64,000 bases of DNA from Kryptolebias marmoratus (Eukaryota; Chordata; Actinopteri; Cyprinodontiformes; Rivulidae): the NCBI RefSeq assembly GCF_001649575.2, contig NC_051430.1, forward strand, positions 12,267,951-12,331,950, written 5' to 3'. Below, piece by piece: positions 13,646 to 26,200 of the stretch (position 1 is its first letter; every line of letters starts with the position of its first letter). The notes below the pieces were generated by a model that searched no databases, was not told the origin of the DNA, and saw nothing but the letters and a program-made list of their open reading frames with translations. The translations under genes and the position numbers were made by a program.

Positions 13646-14930
13646 CAGTGGATGAAACAGTTTACACACCCTGCTAAAAATGAGGAAAAAAAAAAATGAG
13701 ACTATGATAAAAAAATTCAAAAGCTTTTTTATTATTAATGTGGCATATATCTGTACAATTCAACTGGAAATTTTTTTTTTTTGAAATATAAAAAAAGCTG
13801 GTTGCGTGCACCTTAAGACAATAATTTGTATAAAGCATCTTATGAGTTAATTACAGCCTTTAAATTTGTTGGGAAGGAGTTTATCAGCAGGCCACAATAT
13901 ATTAATATTAATATTTGCCCACTTTTCTTTGCTACAAATCTGTCAGATCATCAAATTCAGGTCTAGATTCTGATGTTTTGGAACCTACCTAGTTTTCCTT
14001 TGGCTGAACTAATTTTTGTTGATTTGGATGTATGCTTGGGGTCGTTGCCATTTTGCAAAATAAAATCCCTCTTTTTCTTTCAGCTTTCGACCGACACCTG
14101 AAGCTATTAGGCCAAAAAAAACAGGTATTTGGAGTTCAGTTTCAGCTGAAGAAAAGGAACCCCACACCATAATGCTGCCACTCCCATGTTTCACTGTGGG
14201 AATGGTGTTCTTTTTGTCAATCCACAGTTTTGATCTAGTGCCACACATTTTTGGAAACTGTGATCAAAAAGTTTCACTTCAGGTTCACCAGACCGTAACA
14301 TACATATACATACTGTGTATAATTTGTCAGTCAAATTTAGCTTAGCCTGAATGCTGTTTTTAAGAAAAGGCTTCCCTATAATGCAGTAACACTGATAATA
14401 AAGGTGATTGTTGTCACGTACAGCCAGTACTTGTCAGAAACTCCTGCAGGTCCTCCAGTGCTGCTGTAGGCTTCAGAACAGCCTCCGTCACCAGTTTCCA
14501 TCTTGTTGTGTCTTTTTTTTTGTCGAACCTCTACTTCTCCAAAAAGTTGTTGTTTCGTATTTTCTCTACTTGTTGATGACTGTCTTCCTATAGATCTCTC
14601 CAGCTGAGAAATCATTTGTGCCCAGGAAACTTGTACTTGGACAACTGAGCTTTATTTCAGGTCGACCAGAGTCACTTCATGGCGGCTTTGCTCCTAAAAA
14701 GAACGAGGGTGGAATCAAATGAAAAGATGCTTTGTACACATTACTGGTTTCAGGGTGTGCACACTTATGCAGCTGCCTTATTGCATCTTTTTAGGTTTTT
14801 TTATATTACCAACTAAAAGATTTTTTTGTTTGTTTAAGGCTATATGCCACATTAAAGATGGGGAAAGTTTTGAAACGATTTATCATGGTCTTTTTTTTTT
14901 TTTTTTTTACATTTTAGCATTTTAACTTTT
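13646..14930 (-). mobile_element. decayed Tc1/mariner-like DNA transposon
   Basis: The left end starts after a TA dinucleotide (13644-13645). The two ends form a long degraded inverted repeat: ATTAATGTGGCATATA near 13734-13750 mirrors TATATGCCACATTAAAG near 14841-14858, with matching ATGATAAA blocks beside them. Between them, the minus strand retains transposase remnants, such as [20 protein letters not shown] at about 14147-14207, a signature of fish Tc1 transposases. Stops and frameshifts break the frame, so it cannot be active. It sits about 4 kb past the lmx1b 3' end. The right boundary is approximate. Confidence 0.85.
14009..14248 (-). pseudogene. Tc1-like transposase fragment
   Basis: About 80 codons stay open. 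The N-terminal part reads as the central catalytic-domain segment of a Tc1 transposase ([20 protein letters not shown]). The latter half drifts out of frame. The residue between the catalytic acidic positions cannot be checked because flanking sequence is degraded. It is a relic inside the element at 13646-14930. Confidence 0.8.
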
Positions 14931-16057
14931 CTCTGCAGACCTTTTGTATCTGTGGTTAACAAAAGACATACTGGGCAATCTTTACATTTGGTTTGCCCCA
15001 TTCTGCTTCAACTAAATTCCCGTACCTAGTGCTTGAATATTGTAAGGTAAAACCTTGGACAGCACAAAGGCATAATGCAAATGAAATAAGCACACGAGCT
15101 GCTAGTACACGGTAAATATTTACTATGCAATTACAAGCTGCAGATATGTTGTCCTTTGGAGTGTCTCTAGAAGTTAACGCTCATGGCTTTTGGATGAGTT
15201 AGTGTACGCTGCATTATTTAACAAAATTCAATGAATGAAGATTTTGAAATAGTCTAATGTGGCCTGTTTCCTGTCTGTGCTATAAATCATACAATTCCTG
15301 AGATAATTTGTCTGCAAATAACTGACTGAGTGAGCAGTTCACGAGTGGAGAATAAGTAAACTACACAAGGTGCTTTTGTTAGTGTTCAATAATATTAGCT
15401 TGGCAACTTTTTCCAGCTGGTTGCCTGATTTTGCAACAGTGCAACCAAAAACCCTAAAAAAAAAAAAAAAAAAAAAAACGATAATTAAAAAAGAATCAAA
15501 AGTTCTGAAATGAATCAAGGTTTAAACCCTTTTTGTGTCGTTTGTTTTTTAGTTCTCGATAATATATTTAGCACAGAAACTTGGAGAACCGTGCATTATT
15601 TTCCACAGACGTCCAAAACTTCTCGGCTTTCACTCCGGGGCAACACGGTCCTGCACCTGTTTCTGCTGCGCTACGTGAGTCAGCGAGAAACGACAAGAGG
15701 CAAGGGAGGATTCAATCTCTTTAATGAAGCAGAGAGATGATTGCCAACATGAATATGTCGGAACAAGATTTATTCAGCCATTAATCATCTATGCAATAAA
15801 TGTTCCGCAAAGAAAAGAATATGCGCCATCAATTAATTACTGGTTAATGATCACTCAGAAACAAAACATACACAACTGATCCTGTGACTTTTTTTTTTTT
15901 TGTGTCATTTAGGACTTCACTGTTCTGTAGCATCAGTGTGACCCTGTTGTGCCTCAGCAGGAAATCTGAGGAGGCTGTTGGTCCATCTGACCAGCTGATC
16001 CAAAAAAAAACAAGAATTTAAACGGTGGGAAGACTCTGCCAATATATTTAATCACTG

Positions 16058-16830
16058 ATGTACAATACTGTGCAAAACAATATTGAGTCGTCTCTCATTT
16101 CTTTATATTTTTCTTCCAAGGATCCAAACTTTTTTGTCCCTTGGTTTAGTGGTCTAGATCATGATATTTCAGCCTTTTCTGGACTTTGGATATTTTTTCA
16201 CTCATTTTCAGAAATCATTTTCAGAGGAATGTTTATTGTGTTGGTTTGCTGAGACACTTAACTCTGAACTATGAATCATTCATGCAAGAAAAAGCTTTTT
16301 TTTAGGCTCTTTGTTACCAGCAGCCTGTTATAAAGACACAATTTGTCTTGTTTCTTTACTTGAATTCATGAAAAACAGCAACCATAACACAGTTTGACGC
16401 ATAAAATAGGATTTTAGCACCAAAAAGGTGACTTTTGAAGAACTATCAGCTGAAAACTTGACATACAGACAATGATCAACTGAAGGATGGCGCACATTTT
16501 AGCTCCTCTGCCAGGTCTTTAATATTTCGTAAAGACGTCACTTTCAGATACTTTTTACCTCCTGTAGATAGTTTTTATGTCTGGCATTTGGACTTTTGTC
16601 CACTTTCCTCATTTATAGGCACACATCGCACACTATGCTGGCATGGTCATAGATTAAGACTGGACAGAAAGTGAGTCAAAAAGCAACTGAAGTCCTAAAA
16701 AAAAAAAAAATAGAAAAACGTTTGAAAGATCTTCATAAGACCTGAAGAACTTTCAATCTTTTGAAGGAAAAAAATAAGAAAAATTATTGGTGTTTTAAAA
16801 CATTAGTACAGTCCTGTATAGTAAATGTCT
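16058..16830. mobile_element. possible non-autonomous Tc1/mariner-like remnant
   Basis: The left edge (TACAATACTGTGCAAAACAAT at about 16060) resembles the terminal sequence of fish mariner-type elements, and the right edge (TACAGTCCTGTATAG at about 16808) resembles it in inverse. The interior has no transposase sense. Ends are weakly matched, so family and limits are uncertain. Confidence 0.4.
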
Positions 16831-17029
16831 TTTATCTTTTTATATTGAGTGAAATCTTGAACAATAATCCTTAAACCTGTCATCTTCTCCTTTAGTATGA
16901 ATCTAACTTAACAGACAAGAGATCTGAAGAACAGCAAAGGTGACATTTTTATACACGCTCTAAAAGGTGCATGATGCTATTTTCTTATTAAAACTAGAAT
17001 GGATTCCTGTTAAAGTAGCACAGATCATT

Positions 17030-17180
17030 CTTAAAGGAATAGTTCTGATTTACTGAAAATGTGTTTTGCAGAGTTATGAGTAATCAGTATCTTACCTGCG
17101 GTGTTCATCATGCTGAAGTCCTCTCTGGGATGTCGAAGCTAAAAGCTAGTCAGAGCAGGGCCAAAATCAAAGTAAATAAT
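17030..17180. repeat. possible fragment of a dispersed fish repeat
   Basis: The opening AAAGGAATAGTTCTGATTTA and following text resemble a short interspersed repeat widespread in fish genomes, from my memory of that family. No second copy was found in the window. Confidence 0.3.
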
Positions 17181-18229
17181 CTTTAAAAAAAAAAAAAAAC
17201 TCCAGTCCCAAAATTGGATCATGAGAGTGCTTTAAAAAGGTCCAAATTTACACAACTTTTCATTTTTTATTTAGATTGAAGTCTTTTTTGTGAGTGGGTC
17301 ATTACCAACAATGACTGATGGGAAACTTGTGTTGCAAAACAGAATATATTAATCCCAACTTGTCAGGGAAAGCATCTGATCCAAAACGAATGTGGTATAA
17401 AACCTAAAAACTCTGATGTAAATAACAGCTTAGTGCAAAACTGACAACTTGAACTACAATAAAATCTTTCAGAATGGAGAAAAATCTACTTTCAAACTGA
17501 ACTGAGATCAGACTAGTACCACATGAGGAAAAAAAAATCCTTTGAACAAACATAAATTTTATCAAAGGAAACATTGATAGAGTATGTTTTAGATAGAGTA
17601 AGCCACGGTTTGTTGAACATTGCAATTACATATTTAGATCTCTAACTCTAAAAACATTTTAGATCCTTCAAACTAGCGAAATATTTGAAGAAAATCATCA
17701 GCAATTTTAAGTTTACCTCAAATGGACGTGTAGTTTGGAACACTAACACACGCTAGTTGACATGTAGGAGAATTTCTGCTTTTAGATGATTTATTCTCAC
17801 ATTTCCCCTTACAGTGTGGGTGGCCGGACCTTCTGTCCTCCTCTCCACCCTGAACACCTCTCTGTAAACTCACCTGGCCTGTCCTGAAAAGGGTGAATTT
17901 GAATTGTACTGTCTATTCCCCGCAAACACCGCGCGCGTGTGTGTGCGTAGCAGCCTCGTCCATGTTTACTGTAAATGGGAGTCTTTGTCGTGTCTGTTTA
18001 AACAGTCTTCCACACTTTAATCCACGTACAGTGTGCTAGAAACCTGATGCAGACCTGTCCATTGTGCTCGCACACAAAGGCACACAAACACACGTGTGCA
18101 CAACATTCGCCCTGTTTATCTTTCTTGTGTTTCAGGCAAAGGCTATTAGAATTACTAATAATTTAAAAAAAAAAAGATGTCTGCCTGTTTGTTAATTTAT
18201 GAACAAGCTGATTAGCTCGACTTGTACAC

Positions 18230-18720
18230 CAGCAGGTGTCTGTCCTCAGATGTGACGCACAACGCCAACGCCCTCTGCGCCTTCGGCTCAGGGCCAGCAG
18301 CCTCGATGAGTAAGCCCTGCCATGTCTACGGCTCCAGGAATATATCGAATCACGGGGAACGCCACAAGAGCCGTGGCACCGGTGCAAATACGTGACGGCA
18401 CAGACAGTAGGCGGGGAGCTCGACAGGCCGCGCTGGGAGCCGTCAGAGAGAGAGACGAAGCTCCCAGATGGTACTTCAAGCAGCCGCCCGACGAGCCCCG
18501 GGGTTATAGGTGGGGTTCGCTCTCTGGTTGTGCAGCTGTATCGGTATGTCATCTGAACTCCTCTCACCTCGCCACCCACGGCAGAAAAAAACGTGTCCTC
18601 CTCTGTCTCCTCGTTCCCTTTAAGAGCACACTGTCACACACGGGGAGCAGGAGCGTCGGTATTAAGGTCAGCGGCGGAGGAGAAGAGTTCCAGTCAAAGT
18701 GGAAACCTGTCTGACTGCGA
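18230..18720. promoter_or_regulatory. CpG-dense block 3' of lmx1b
   Basis: By hand I count 36 CpG dinucleotides in 18241-18720, far above the flanking AT-rich DNA. It begins just beyond the inferred lmx1b poly(A) site. It could be a CpG island, for example a promoter of an unseen transcript, or simply a GC-rich conserved block. No coding frame is convincing. Confidence 0.4.
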
Positions 18721-18862
18721 GTCTACAAGCCCGAGTCAGATTAATACACGACCTGCGAGGCTCTGCCAAACACACTGACATGCATGTGATGGAAGCTCGT
18801 CCACCCAGACACAGATAAGAATCCGACTGGAGGTTTCACCACGTAAATGGTCACTGATGGTA

Positions 18863-18899
18863 TTTATTTCATGTTATCAGGTGAAAGACAATGTTTATT
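18863..18899 (-). terminator. candidate polyadenylation signals (two AATAAA)
   Basis: TTTATT on the plus strand at 18863-18868 and 18894-18899 gives two AATAAA hexamers on the lmx1b strand, about 1.2 kb after the stop codon, with GU-rich sequence just downstream. No other AATAAA on this strand is seen between here and the stop. Confidence 0.45.
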
Positions 18900-19582
18900 C
18901 ATCAAACCAGTCAACTTTGGTCAATTAGCAACTTTGAACGTTTTTTTTTTTGTTTGTTTTTCTTCTTTTTTGATAAAGCACATCGGACAACAAAAGTTTT
19001 ATGGTCTGTACGAAATAAATAGCAACTTTGCTCATTTACAGCTTGGCTGAAACAAAAAAAGGGGTTAATCTTCATATTAAAAAAAAAAATGGTATACAGA
19101 TGAGTTGCGTCACTAACTGCTCAACACAAACAAAACGAACGAAAAGAAAATGCTCTCCTTTTTTTTTAAATAAAGCTTTTCACTTTTAATATGTACCTTC
19201 AAGAGCCTGTTATAGTTAAATAAATAGAATGCTTTCCGTTTTTTTTTTTTCGTTTTTTTTTTTTCGTTTTTAACATGCACATCCAATTAGCCTGGGAAAA
19301 GTATTTACAGTTCACTGATCCTACTCGTCCACCTAATTCTTTTTTTTTTTCCATCTTTTTTTCTTTTCTTCTCTCCTCTAAGACGCTCCCCGCTCGTCAC
19401 AAACGCTCATACATACACAAATGTACAGTCACTCCTGCAGACATGCTGCGTCTATTTACTATTAACACAATATCTAAAATCTATGGCAAGTGATCAAAAT
19501 GCTAACAGTGAGCATGGAAGTCCATGTAGTGTGAAGAAGGAACGGTCCAAACACCACATCTTAATTGGGAGAGGGGGGCGGG

Positions 19583-19630
19583 NNNNNNNNNNNNNNNNNN
19601 NNNNNNNNNNNNNNNNNNNNNNNNNNNNNN
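19583..19630. other. assembly gap (48 N) in 3' UTR
   Basis: Ambiguous bases between G-rich flanks (GAGGGGGGCGGG before, GGGGGACGGAGGG after). Confidence 0.99.
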
Positions 19631-20011
19631 GGGGGACGGAGGGCGATCGGTGGGGGCGAGAGGGGCTTACAAAAAAGTATTAGTTTACAATTGATCATGC
19701 ACTGTATAAACTCGCTGTGTTATTTGGTTTGAGGGGGGGTTTAATCAGTGGCTTCAGTATCTAGTCATTTTCTTTAAGTAAACAAAGGAAAAGACTCCTC
19801 GTGTGACGAATATGCGATTCTACCAAATAATCTCTAACAATATTTAACTCCCCTCGATTCCTCGATTCTCCTCTCTCCTACAAGTGGTTTTACAGTCTCT
19901 GAGTGAGCGTCGGCACAGCCGGGAGCTATTGCAAAGCGGGCGTTTCTTCTGTCGCGTCCATAGTAGTGTAGAAACTCCCGACCGTCGTGCTTCAGTTTGA
20001 AATGGGCAGGG

Positions 20012-20067
20012 TTTTTTCTTCTTCTTCTTTTTCTTCGTCTTCTTCTTCTCTCTCTCTCCCCCCCCCC
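20012..20067. repeat. pyrimidine tract (polypurine in lmx1b mRNA)
   Basis: Fifty-six bases of T/C with a single G (20037), in blocks TTC-rich, CT-rich, then C10. On the lmx1b transcript it is a polypurine tract starting 28 bases after the stop codon. Confidence 0.9.
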
Positions 20068-20095
20068 AGCGCTGATGCTTTCAGTCCCGCTCCTT

Positions 20096-20253
20096 TCACG
20101 ACGCAAAGTAAGAGTTCTGCATGGAGTAGAGGCGGTCGATGGGGTTCCCCACGCGGGCCTGCATGGAGCTGACCTCCGACGACGCCATGAAGCAGTCGCT
20201 GAGGCTGGTTAAAGACGTGTCGCTGTCGATGTCGTGGAACGCAGAGTCGTTAC
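20096..20253 (-). CDS. lmx1b: lmx1b exon 8: C-terminus and stop
   Basis: The terminal coding exon has 156 nt of whole codons preceded by two bases completing the Gly codon. It encodes 51 residues from [20 protein letters not shown] to [13 protein letters not shown], then TGA. The acceptor is TTGCCCAG. The acidic-Ser/Thr block and the SYFAS end match LMX1B C-termini. A polypurine tract on the transcript begins 28 bases after the stop. Confidence 0.95.
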
Positions 20254-23200
20254 CTGGGCAAAACACGGAGAGAACGTGGGGAGACAGCGGTCAGGCGTCA
20301 AAAGGGGAAAAGGAGCATGAGGAAAAAGAAAATGCAACACGACGCTTTAACAATGAAATCACCGCAAGCCTTGTATTTGAGATTTACGGCGAGGCTGGAA
20401 AATTATAATTACTAATCGTCACTTTGAGGAATTGCTCTTGTGTGTCATCACAATTGTGAGAACAGTTTTGTTGGATATCATCAAAGCTCACTTTTTGCTG
20501 CCCTCGCCGGGACAATTGCAGACAGCGAGGGAGCATGTAAACAAGGGGCATCCTCCTAGAAGATCTGGTTAATAGCAGCTGTTTACGCCTTTCATAAAAC
20601 CTCAATGTGTTATTTCTCTGGGGGGAATAGTTAACTTTATTACACTCTGGATCTTAATGATAGTGTTGCACAAAATGGGGACAGTGTTTTGAGAGATATC
20701 TTTTAATGCCTTGCCAATATTGTTCTGCTCCCCAAACCAAAGGAGAGTGATGAGACGGGGGATTTGGATTCTTACTACTGAGAAGAACTAAATGGAAGCA
20801 AATTATAAGGAAGTTATGAACTTCAGGAAATGGTCCCGCTGGGACACGTTGAGGACATCACTCAGAAATGTGTTATTCCAGTTACATCCTGTGGACTTAC
20901 GCTTGATTGACTGATCCCCCCCCTCCCCCTTTTGTTTGCATTTTAATTCCTTCTTGTATCAAACAGAAATCGTTTTTTTTCCCCCCGTTCTGGCACATTA
21001 GCTCACATTAGCGCAGCTTGTCTCGGGCCGTCCACACCGACCACATGTTTTTCTTTACCGACATTAGTAAAACATCATCAGTAACATGGCGTGCCTTCGA
21101 AGTGTAGGCGAGGAGTCAAAACCATATTAAACACGTTCAGAAACGCGAGTCGAACCCCAAGCGTTTATGAGGACACTTGTGCAATCTCGTGTGGGAGGAG
21201 AAGCTGCTCGTTCCTCTCCGAGAGCGGCTTAAATCAGGGAGCTGCGGCCGGAGCACATGTCCCACCACCAGGAGCCGCGAGGTTGATCAAGGGACAGGCA
21301 TGTGTGTGTGCGAATGGGGGGGTGGGAAGTGGTGGATGCTCACCATATGGGTTCATGTGGTCCCCCGGCATCTGTGGGGGTGTGAGCCCCTGTTGGAACG
21401 GGTCTGTGCTGTAACCGTTCTGATCCATGGCGACCAGCTGCTGCTGCGGCGGGGCCAGCGGCGTGAAGGAGTTCATCATCCCCTCCATCCGATTAGACAT
21501 CACCTCTGCAAGGCCCGGAGAGCAAGTTTGAAAATCTCCGACAGAGGACGCATTTTAGGAAGCAGATCAAGTTAAAGAGCTCAGCATTCCTCGTGACGGA
21601 GTTTTAAACTTAGATCTTGAAACCGAATCTATTTTGGTCGAATCTTAAAAAAAAACGTGTTATTCACGACTGCAAGTGCTCTTGGAAAATCTCACCCAAC
21701 CTTGAAGCCCTCAGAGTACGTGGTGAAGATGACTTTCGGCTACTACCAGACCAAATTTTAGCTCGGTGTTTGTACAATTGGCTGAGTTATAGCTTTGTGT
21801 TTTGTGTTTGCTATGCTTGAATAGCTGTGGCGGCTAGCCTAAATAGAGTTGACTTCCTCAGTTTCATTAAAATCCATTCAGTCATGAGATATTTTGCTAA
21901 CACAACACAGAAATAAAATATCCCGCCTTTTATGGAGACGGGAAATAATGATAAAAAAACACGACGATCAGTAGAAGCTGGAGTGTCTGTGCGGATTTTA
22001 ATGCTTGTGAGAAAATCCCTACAACCTCCAAATACCTGGACTGCCTGCCTGTCTCTGGGTCAGTATTTCCATGGTAACCTACAGTAGCTCTCCCTCAGTT
22101 CCCTTCGCAAACACTCCTCTTTTCTGAGTGCTGAGAGGAACACAAAGCTTTTGCAGCTTTATCACTGGAGTCCCCCACCCTTCAACCCCATTGGCTTCCC
22201 TTTCCAGTGTCTTTACGAAACAATGTCTCTTGTTCTTTTTATTTGTCTTCCAAACACAATTTCCTTTTGACTTCTTGTTTGCTCTCTAACATCTTCATAA
22301 TTTGCTATTTTTGATAACATATTCGATAACAGCGTAACCCGGTTTAGGAGCTTAAAGCTCATGCTTTCTGAGTCTGAAACAAACAAATAAAAAAAAGAAG
22401 GAGCTGCACTGATTACCCCTGAGATAGAAACTTGACAACCTACTATAGACATGTTTCCTGACATGTAGCAATAGATAAAACACAGTACAACACAATAAAT
22501 CAATTACTTTATTCTTCCTTCTCATCTTAACCTCCCCCTGAAATCAATAAATACTCTTATGTGTTCTGCCTGAGACGACGAGCTGTCACTGCGTATGTAC
22601 GGGGGTCGTACCTTGGCCGAGTCTTTGGGAATTCTGTTGTTCTTGTTGTTGCTGCTGTCTTCTTGCCAACTTCTTCATCTGAAACCAAGGAGTCAGAGTT
22701 GTGAAGAACTCCCAAAACTAACATGCGGTCTTTAATTTAAAAAGGATGCGCCTCGCCGTTCACCCTTGAGTGAACCGCACAAAGTCTCTGTCCGAGCGCA
22801 CTTCATTGTCGAGTATCAAAGGCTACTCCACGAGATAGTCATCAGAAAAGAGGAGGGCGTAGACGTTTAATGCGAGATTGAACTAGATTTGCAACTCCTC
22901 GCTCTGTTCTTTGCATTTGTGAAAGGAATGCAGCGATAAGTTTAACACACGGAGTCGGGGTGATTTATTGGCAGGGACTCGAGAATGGAACAAAGCTGTT
23001 GTGTTTTTTTTTTTTTACTGTCGAGGACACAATTGTAGGATTCATTCTGCTTTAGCGGTTCTCACCTTAGCCCTCTGGTTCTGAAACCACACCTGGACCA
23101 CTCGGACACTGAGTCCTGTTTCTGCAGCCAACGTTTCTCTCACCTGGAGACATAAAAAAACAAAAAAACATTTAGCATCACACAACAAATCTAACCAAAA

Positions 23201-26200
23201 TTAAAGACCTAGCAGTCTTTAAGGGAATGCATATTACCTGCGTGACCTTTCGTGCCAGAGTTCCAGACTAAGATCTGTTTATGATAATAAATTGGATTTC
23301 TGATTTGGTCAAACCAAGAATGATGTTAGGTGTGATCTCATGCAGTGTTCCGAGATCTTGCATGGAAAGTTAAAGCTAAGAGTACATGTTGAGGATGACT
23401 CTCAGCTACCACCACACCAATTTTAGCTAGTATCTGAAAAAAAAACTGAGTTATAACCATTTTTGTGTTGGCTAAGGTTGATTAGCTGTGGTGGCCATGT
23501 TGAATTGGGTTGACTCCAACCGTTAATCAGTTGTAGATGGATATCACCTGATTTCTGTCTGGGAGTTTCACTGAAATTTGTCAAGTGATTCTTGCGATTG
23601 TTTGCTAACATACAAACAGGGTTGATGCCAATAGTTAAGATCAAAATTTTAGGCAAGCATGCTGTGCAAAGTGTGGCACTCCGAGTATGCGTTGGGAAAG
23701 AATTTCAGGTACAACAACACCAACTTCTAGCTTAAAAGGGAAATGAATTTAAATATTAAAATAATGAGTTTTCATGTTTTGCTTTTAGTTAAACACTATC
23801 ATATAACACTCCAGTGGTCCATTTCTCTGATTGAAAACGTTAATGACTTGTTTTTAGAGTTTTTATGTCAAAATCCCAAAGTAGGATGATTGTGTGGGCG
23901 GCGTTACCTCCATGGTTGGTGACGCGGTGATTATCAGAGAAAATGGAAGCAGAAGAAGAAGCGAGTTTTGTTAACAAGAGTACCAGTTTGACAACACGAT
24001 TTTTTTCTTTGGACCTGAGTGATAATGTTGGGAACTCGAGTCCCACGTTTCACAAGGGGAACCCCTGAGCTTTACAGTGACGTCACACAGTCTTCAAGGA
24101 GGTTCCCATCCGGACAGCGGGGGACGGCAGGTGGCGGTCGGATAGCAAGAGGCGGTGGTCCTCCTATTGAAGGTTTGTATCTCAGGTGGTCCTCTTCAAA
24201 ACATTAACTCCACAGTCAGTCAGAAGACTTTGGGTTTTAATTTTCACCAGGAGCTGAACTAACCACGTCCATCAAACTTTCTTGTCCTTTAGGAAGCCGA
24301 AGAATGACTCGGCTGCTGGAGTTTTGGGTCCGTTTACACAATTAACTGCAACCACTTCACCCCCCACACTGTCTGTATTTGCTATTTACTGCCTTGTTCG
24401 AGTTCTTGTGTTTGGCTCTTGATACTTTGCACTTCTGAGTGATTGTGGAAAATGCTGGTAATTTTATTGATTTTTTTTATTATCATTTTAAATTTGTGTA
24501 CATTTTTTTACCTTTAATGACATTCTTTTGATTTATGTTAGCTTTGAAACACTTTTCCCCTTTAATATCTGTAAACTTGACTGAGTTGCAGCTTCTTTCG
24601 TGGTTTCTAATATCAGAGGGCTGTGGCGGCCATCTTTAATCAGGTGGACTCCAAACTTAATCAGTTGTAAGAGTACACCTAACGATTACTTGTTGAGAGT
24701 TTCATTAATATCTATCCTGTGGTACATGAGACATTTTGGTAACAGACAGAGCTCACTATAATAGTTGGTGGCAAAGGTTTAAAAACAGATCTGGTGCAGT
24801 CAGTTTGTGCTCAGAATGTGTTTGGGTCGACCCTCAGCTACAACTACACCAATTTTTAGCTCAATATCTGCAGAGTTAGCTGACTTAGGGGCATTTTTGT
24901 GTTGCTCAGGTTGCTTAGCTGTGGTGGCCATCTTGAATGGAGTTGACTCCAAAAGTTAATCAGCTGTAGATGTACATCCAATGATTAGTTTCTGAAGGAA
25001 TCAATAAAATCTCTTCTGTGGTTCACCAGATATGTTGCTAACACGACTAACACAAACGAGCACACAGATGCTGCATTTTCCAGCAGTCACACTGGGTCTT
25101 TGATTTGCTTTCATTTAAATGTTTTTTTTTTTTCGGTTATTGCCGTTTCAAAGCCTTGGCTGCGCAGGCAGTTCTCCTCTCTCAGTGTGACATTCGGTGC
25201 AGCCGGACTGCGTTACAGCAGCCCGCCTCAGTTAACGCAGAACAGAATGCTGCTTGGCACTTCAAAGCTCCGCTCAGAGGTGGGGGAGGATTTTTTTAAT
25301 TTGAGACTTTTATTTGTCAAACTACCGTAGGGCTCGTGGTCAGCGTCTAAATCCCCCATTACTCCAAACAAAAATGGTAAAAAACAAACACAAATCCTCA
25401 CTGTAGCTGGTTTTTAAAGCTCCGTTTTACCTTTCTGCAGGGTTTCGAGGACACCTCAAAGGAGGCTTTGAAGGCCCGCCTCTGCTGAGTGGTCAGAATG
25501 GTCCGTGGTCTCTTGGGTCTCCTCGGGTCCTTCCCATCGTCACCCTTCCCCTGGCTTCCAATGCCCTTCTCTGGCTTGACGTCCAACTCCTCATCGTCAC
25601 TTTTCTCTGCAGGAAGCGACAGATTTTGGCGTCATCAGCATCAGTTTGAACCGGTGACAGGACACTGATAAATACATTTTTGTCCTCTGTTCTGCTTCAG
25701 GTTCGCACAGCACAAATGCCTAATATAGTGGTGTGAAACTGCGGCTCTCGGGCCACATGTGGCTCTTTGGTCCCTCTGCAGAGGCTCGATGTAGCTTGGA
25801 CCAAAAATGCATGGGAACTGAGTATTTGTATTCATAACCACAACAGAAAAGCCTTCTGTTAGCAGTTTTCTTGTCCAATTTGCAAAACCTTGGTGTCAGA
25901 ACGATACTAAAAATACAAGGAACAAAACAGAAGGAGCTTGTTAGCCTGTTAGCAAGCAAACATTAATCCAACTTCTAGCCTCATAGTCTGATCATTCTCT
26001 GAAATCCAGAATAAACATTTTTATTTATCTGAGGGAAGTTTCTGGGCAGAAAAAACAAGGTGCAGTTTTGCACATTCACCACAGGTTATTATATCATGAG
26101 TCATTAAAATGAGATGTTTTACAAAAAAATGGCAAGCCCCCTTGATAACATTGAGTACTAAAAGTAAAAGCTTATGATACAAACCTAAAAGTTACAGAAA

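Larger units (their letters stand above)
18863..20095 (-). other. lmx1b: probable lmx1b 3' untranslated region
   Basis: The region directly after the stop is AT-rich, has no continuing coding sense, and contains U/A homopolymer runs. Reading the minus strand, the first AATAAA signals after the stop are at 18894-18899 and 18863-18868, followed by a GU-rich stretch (TGTCTGGGTGG, near 18800-18812). This fits a poly(A) site near 18840-18880. It contains a 48-base assembly gap at 19583-19630. The end is inferred; a longer UTR is possible. Confidence 0.5.
23144..25430 (-). other. lmx1b: lmx1b intron 4
   Basis: A 2.29 kb phase 0 intron splitting the homeodomain after position 29. About 0.9 kb of it consists of two separate blocks of the ~300 bp repeat. 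The rest shows no gene. Confidence 0.9.

Noticed and set aside
18163..18579. 138-codon open frame over the CpG-dense block
   Set aside because: High Arg/Ser content follows CpG richness; no domain recognised and no partner exon.
21234..21343. Continuation of the exon 7 frame past its end
   Set aside because: The GTGAGC donor at 21338-21343 and exact phase match to exon 8 show this is intron 7; the extension does not match LMX1B.
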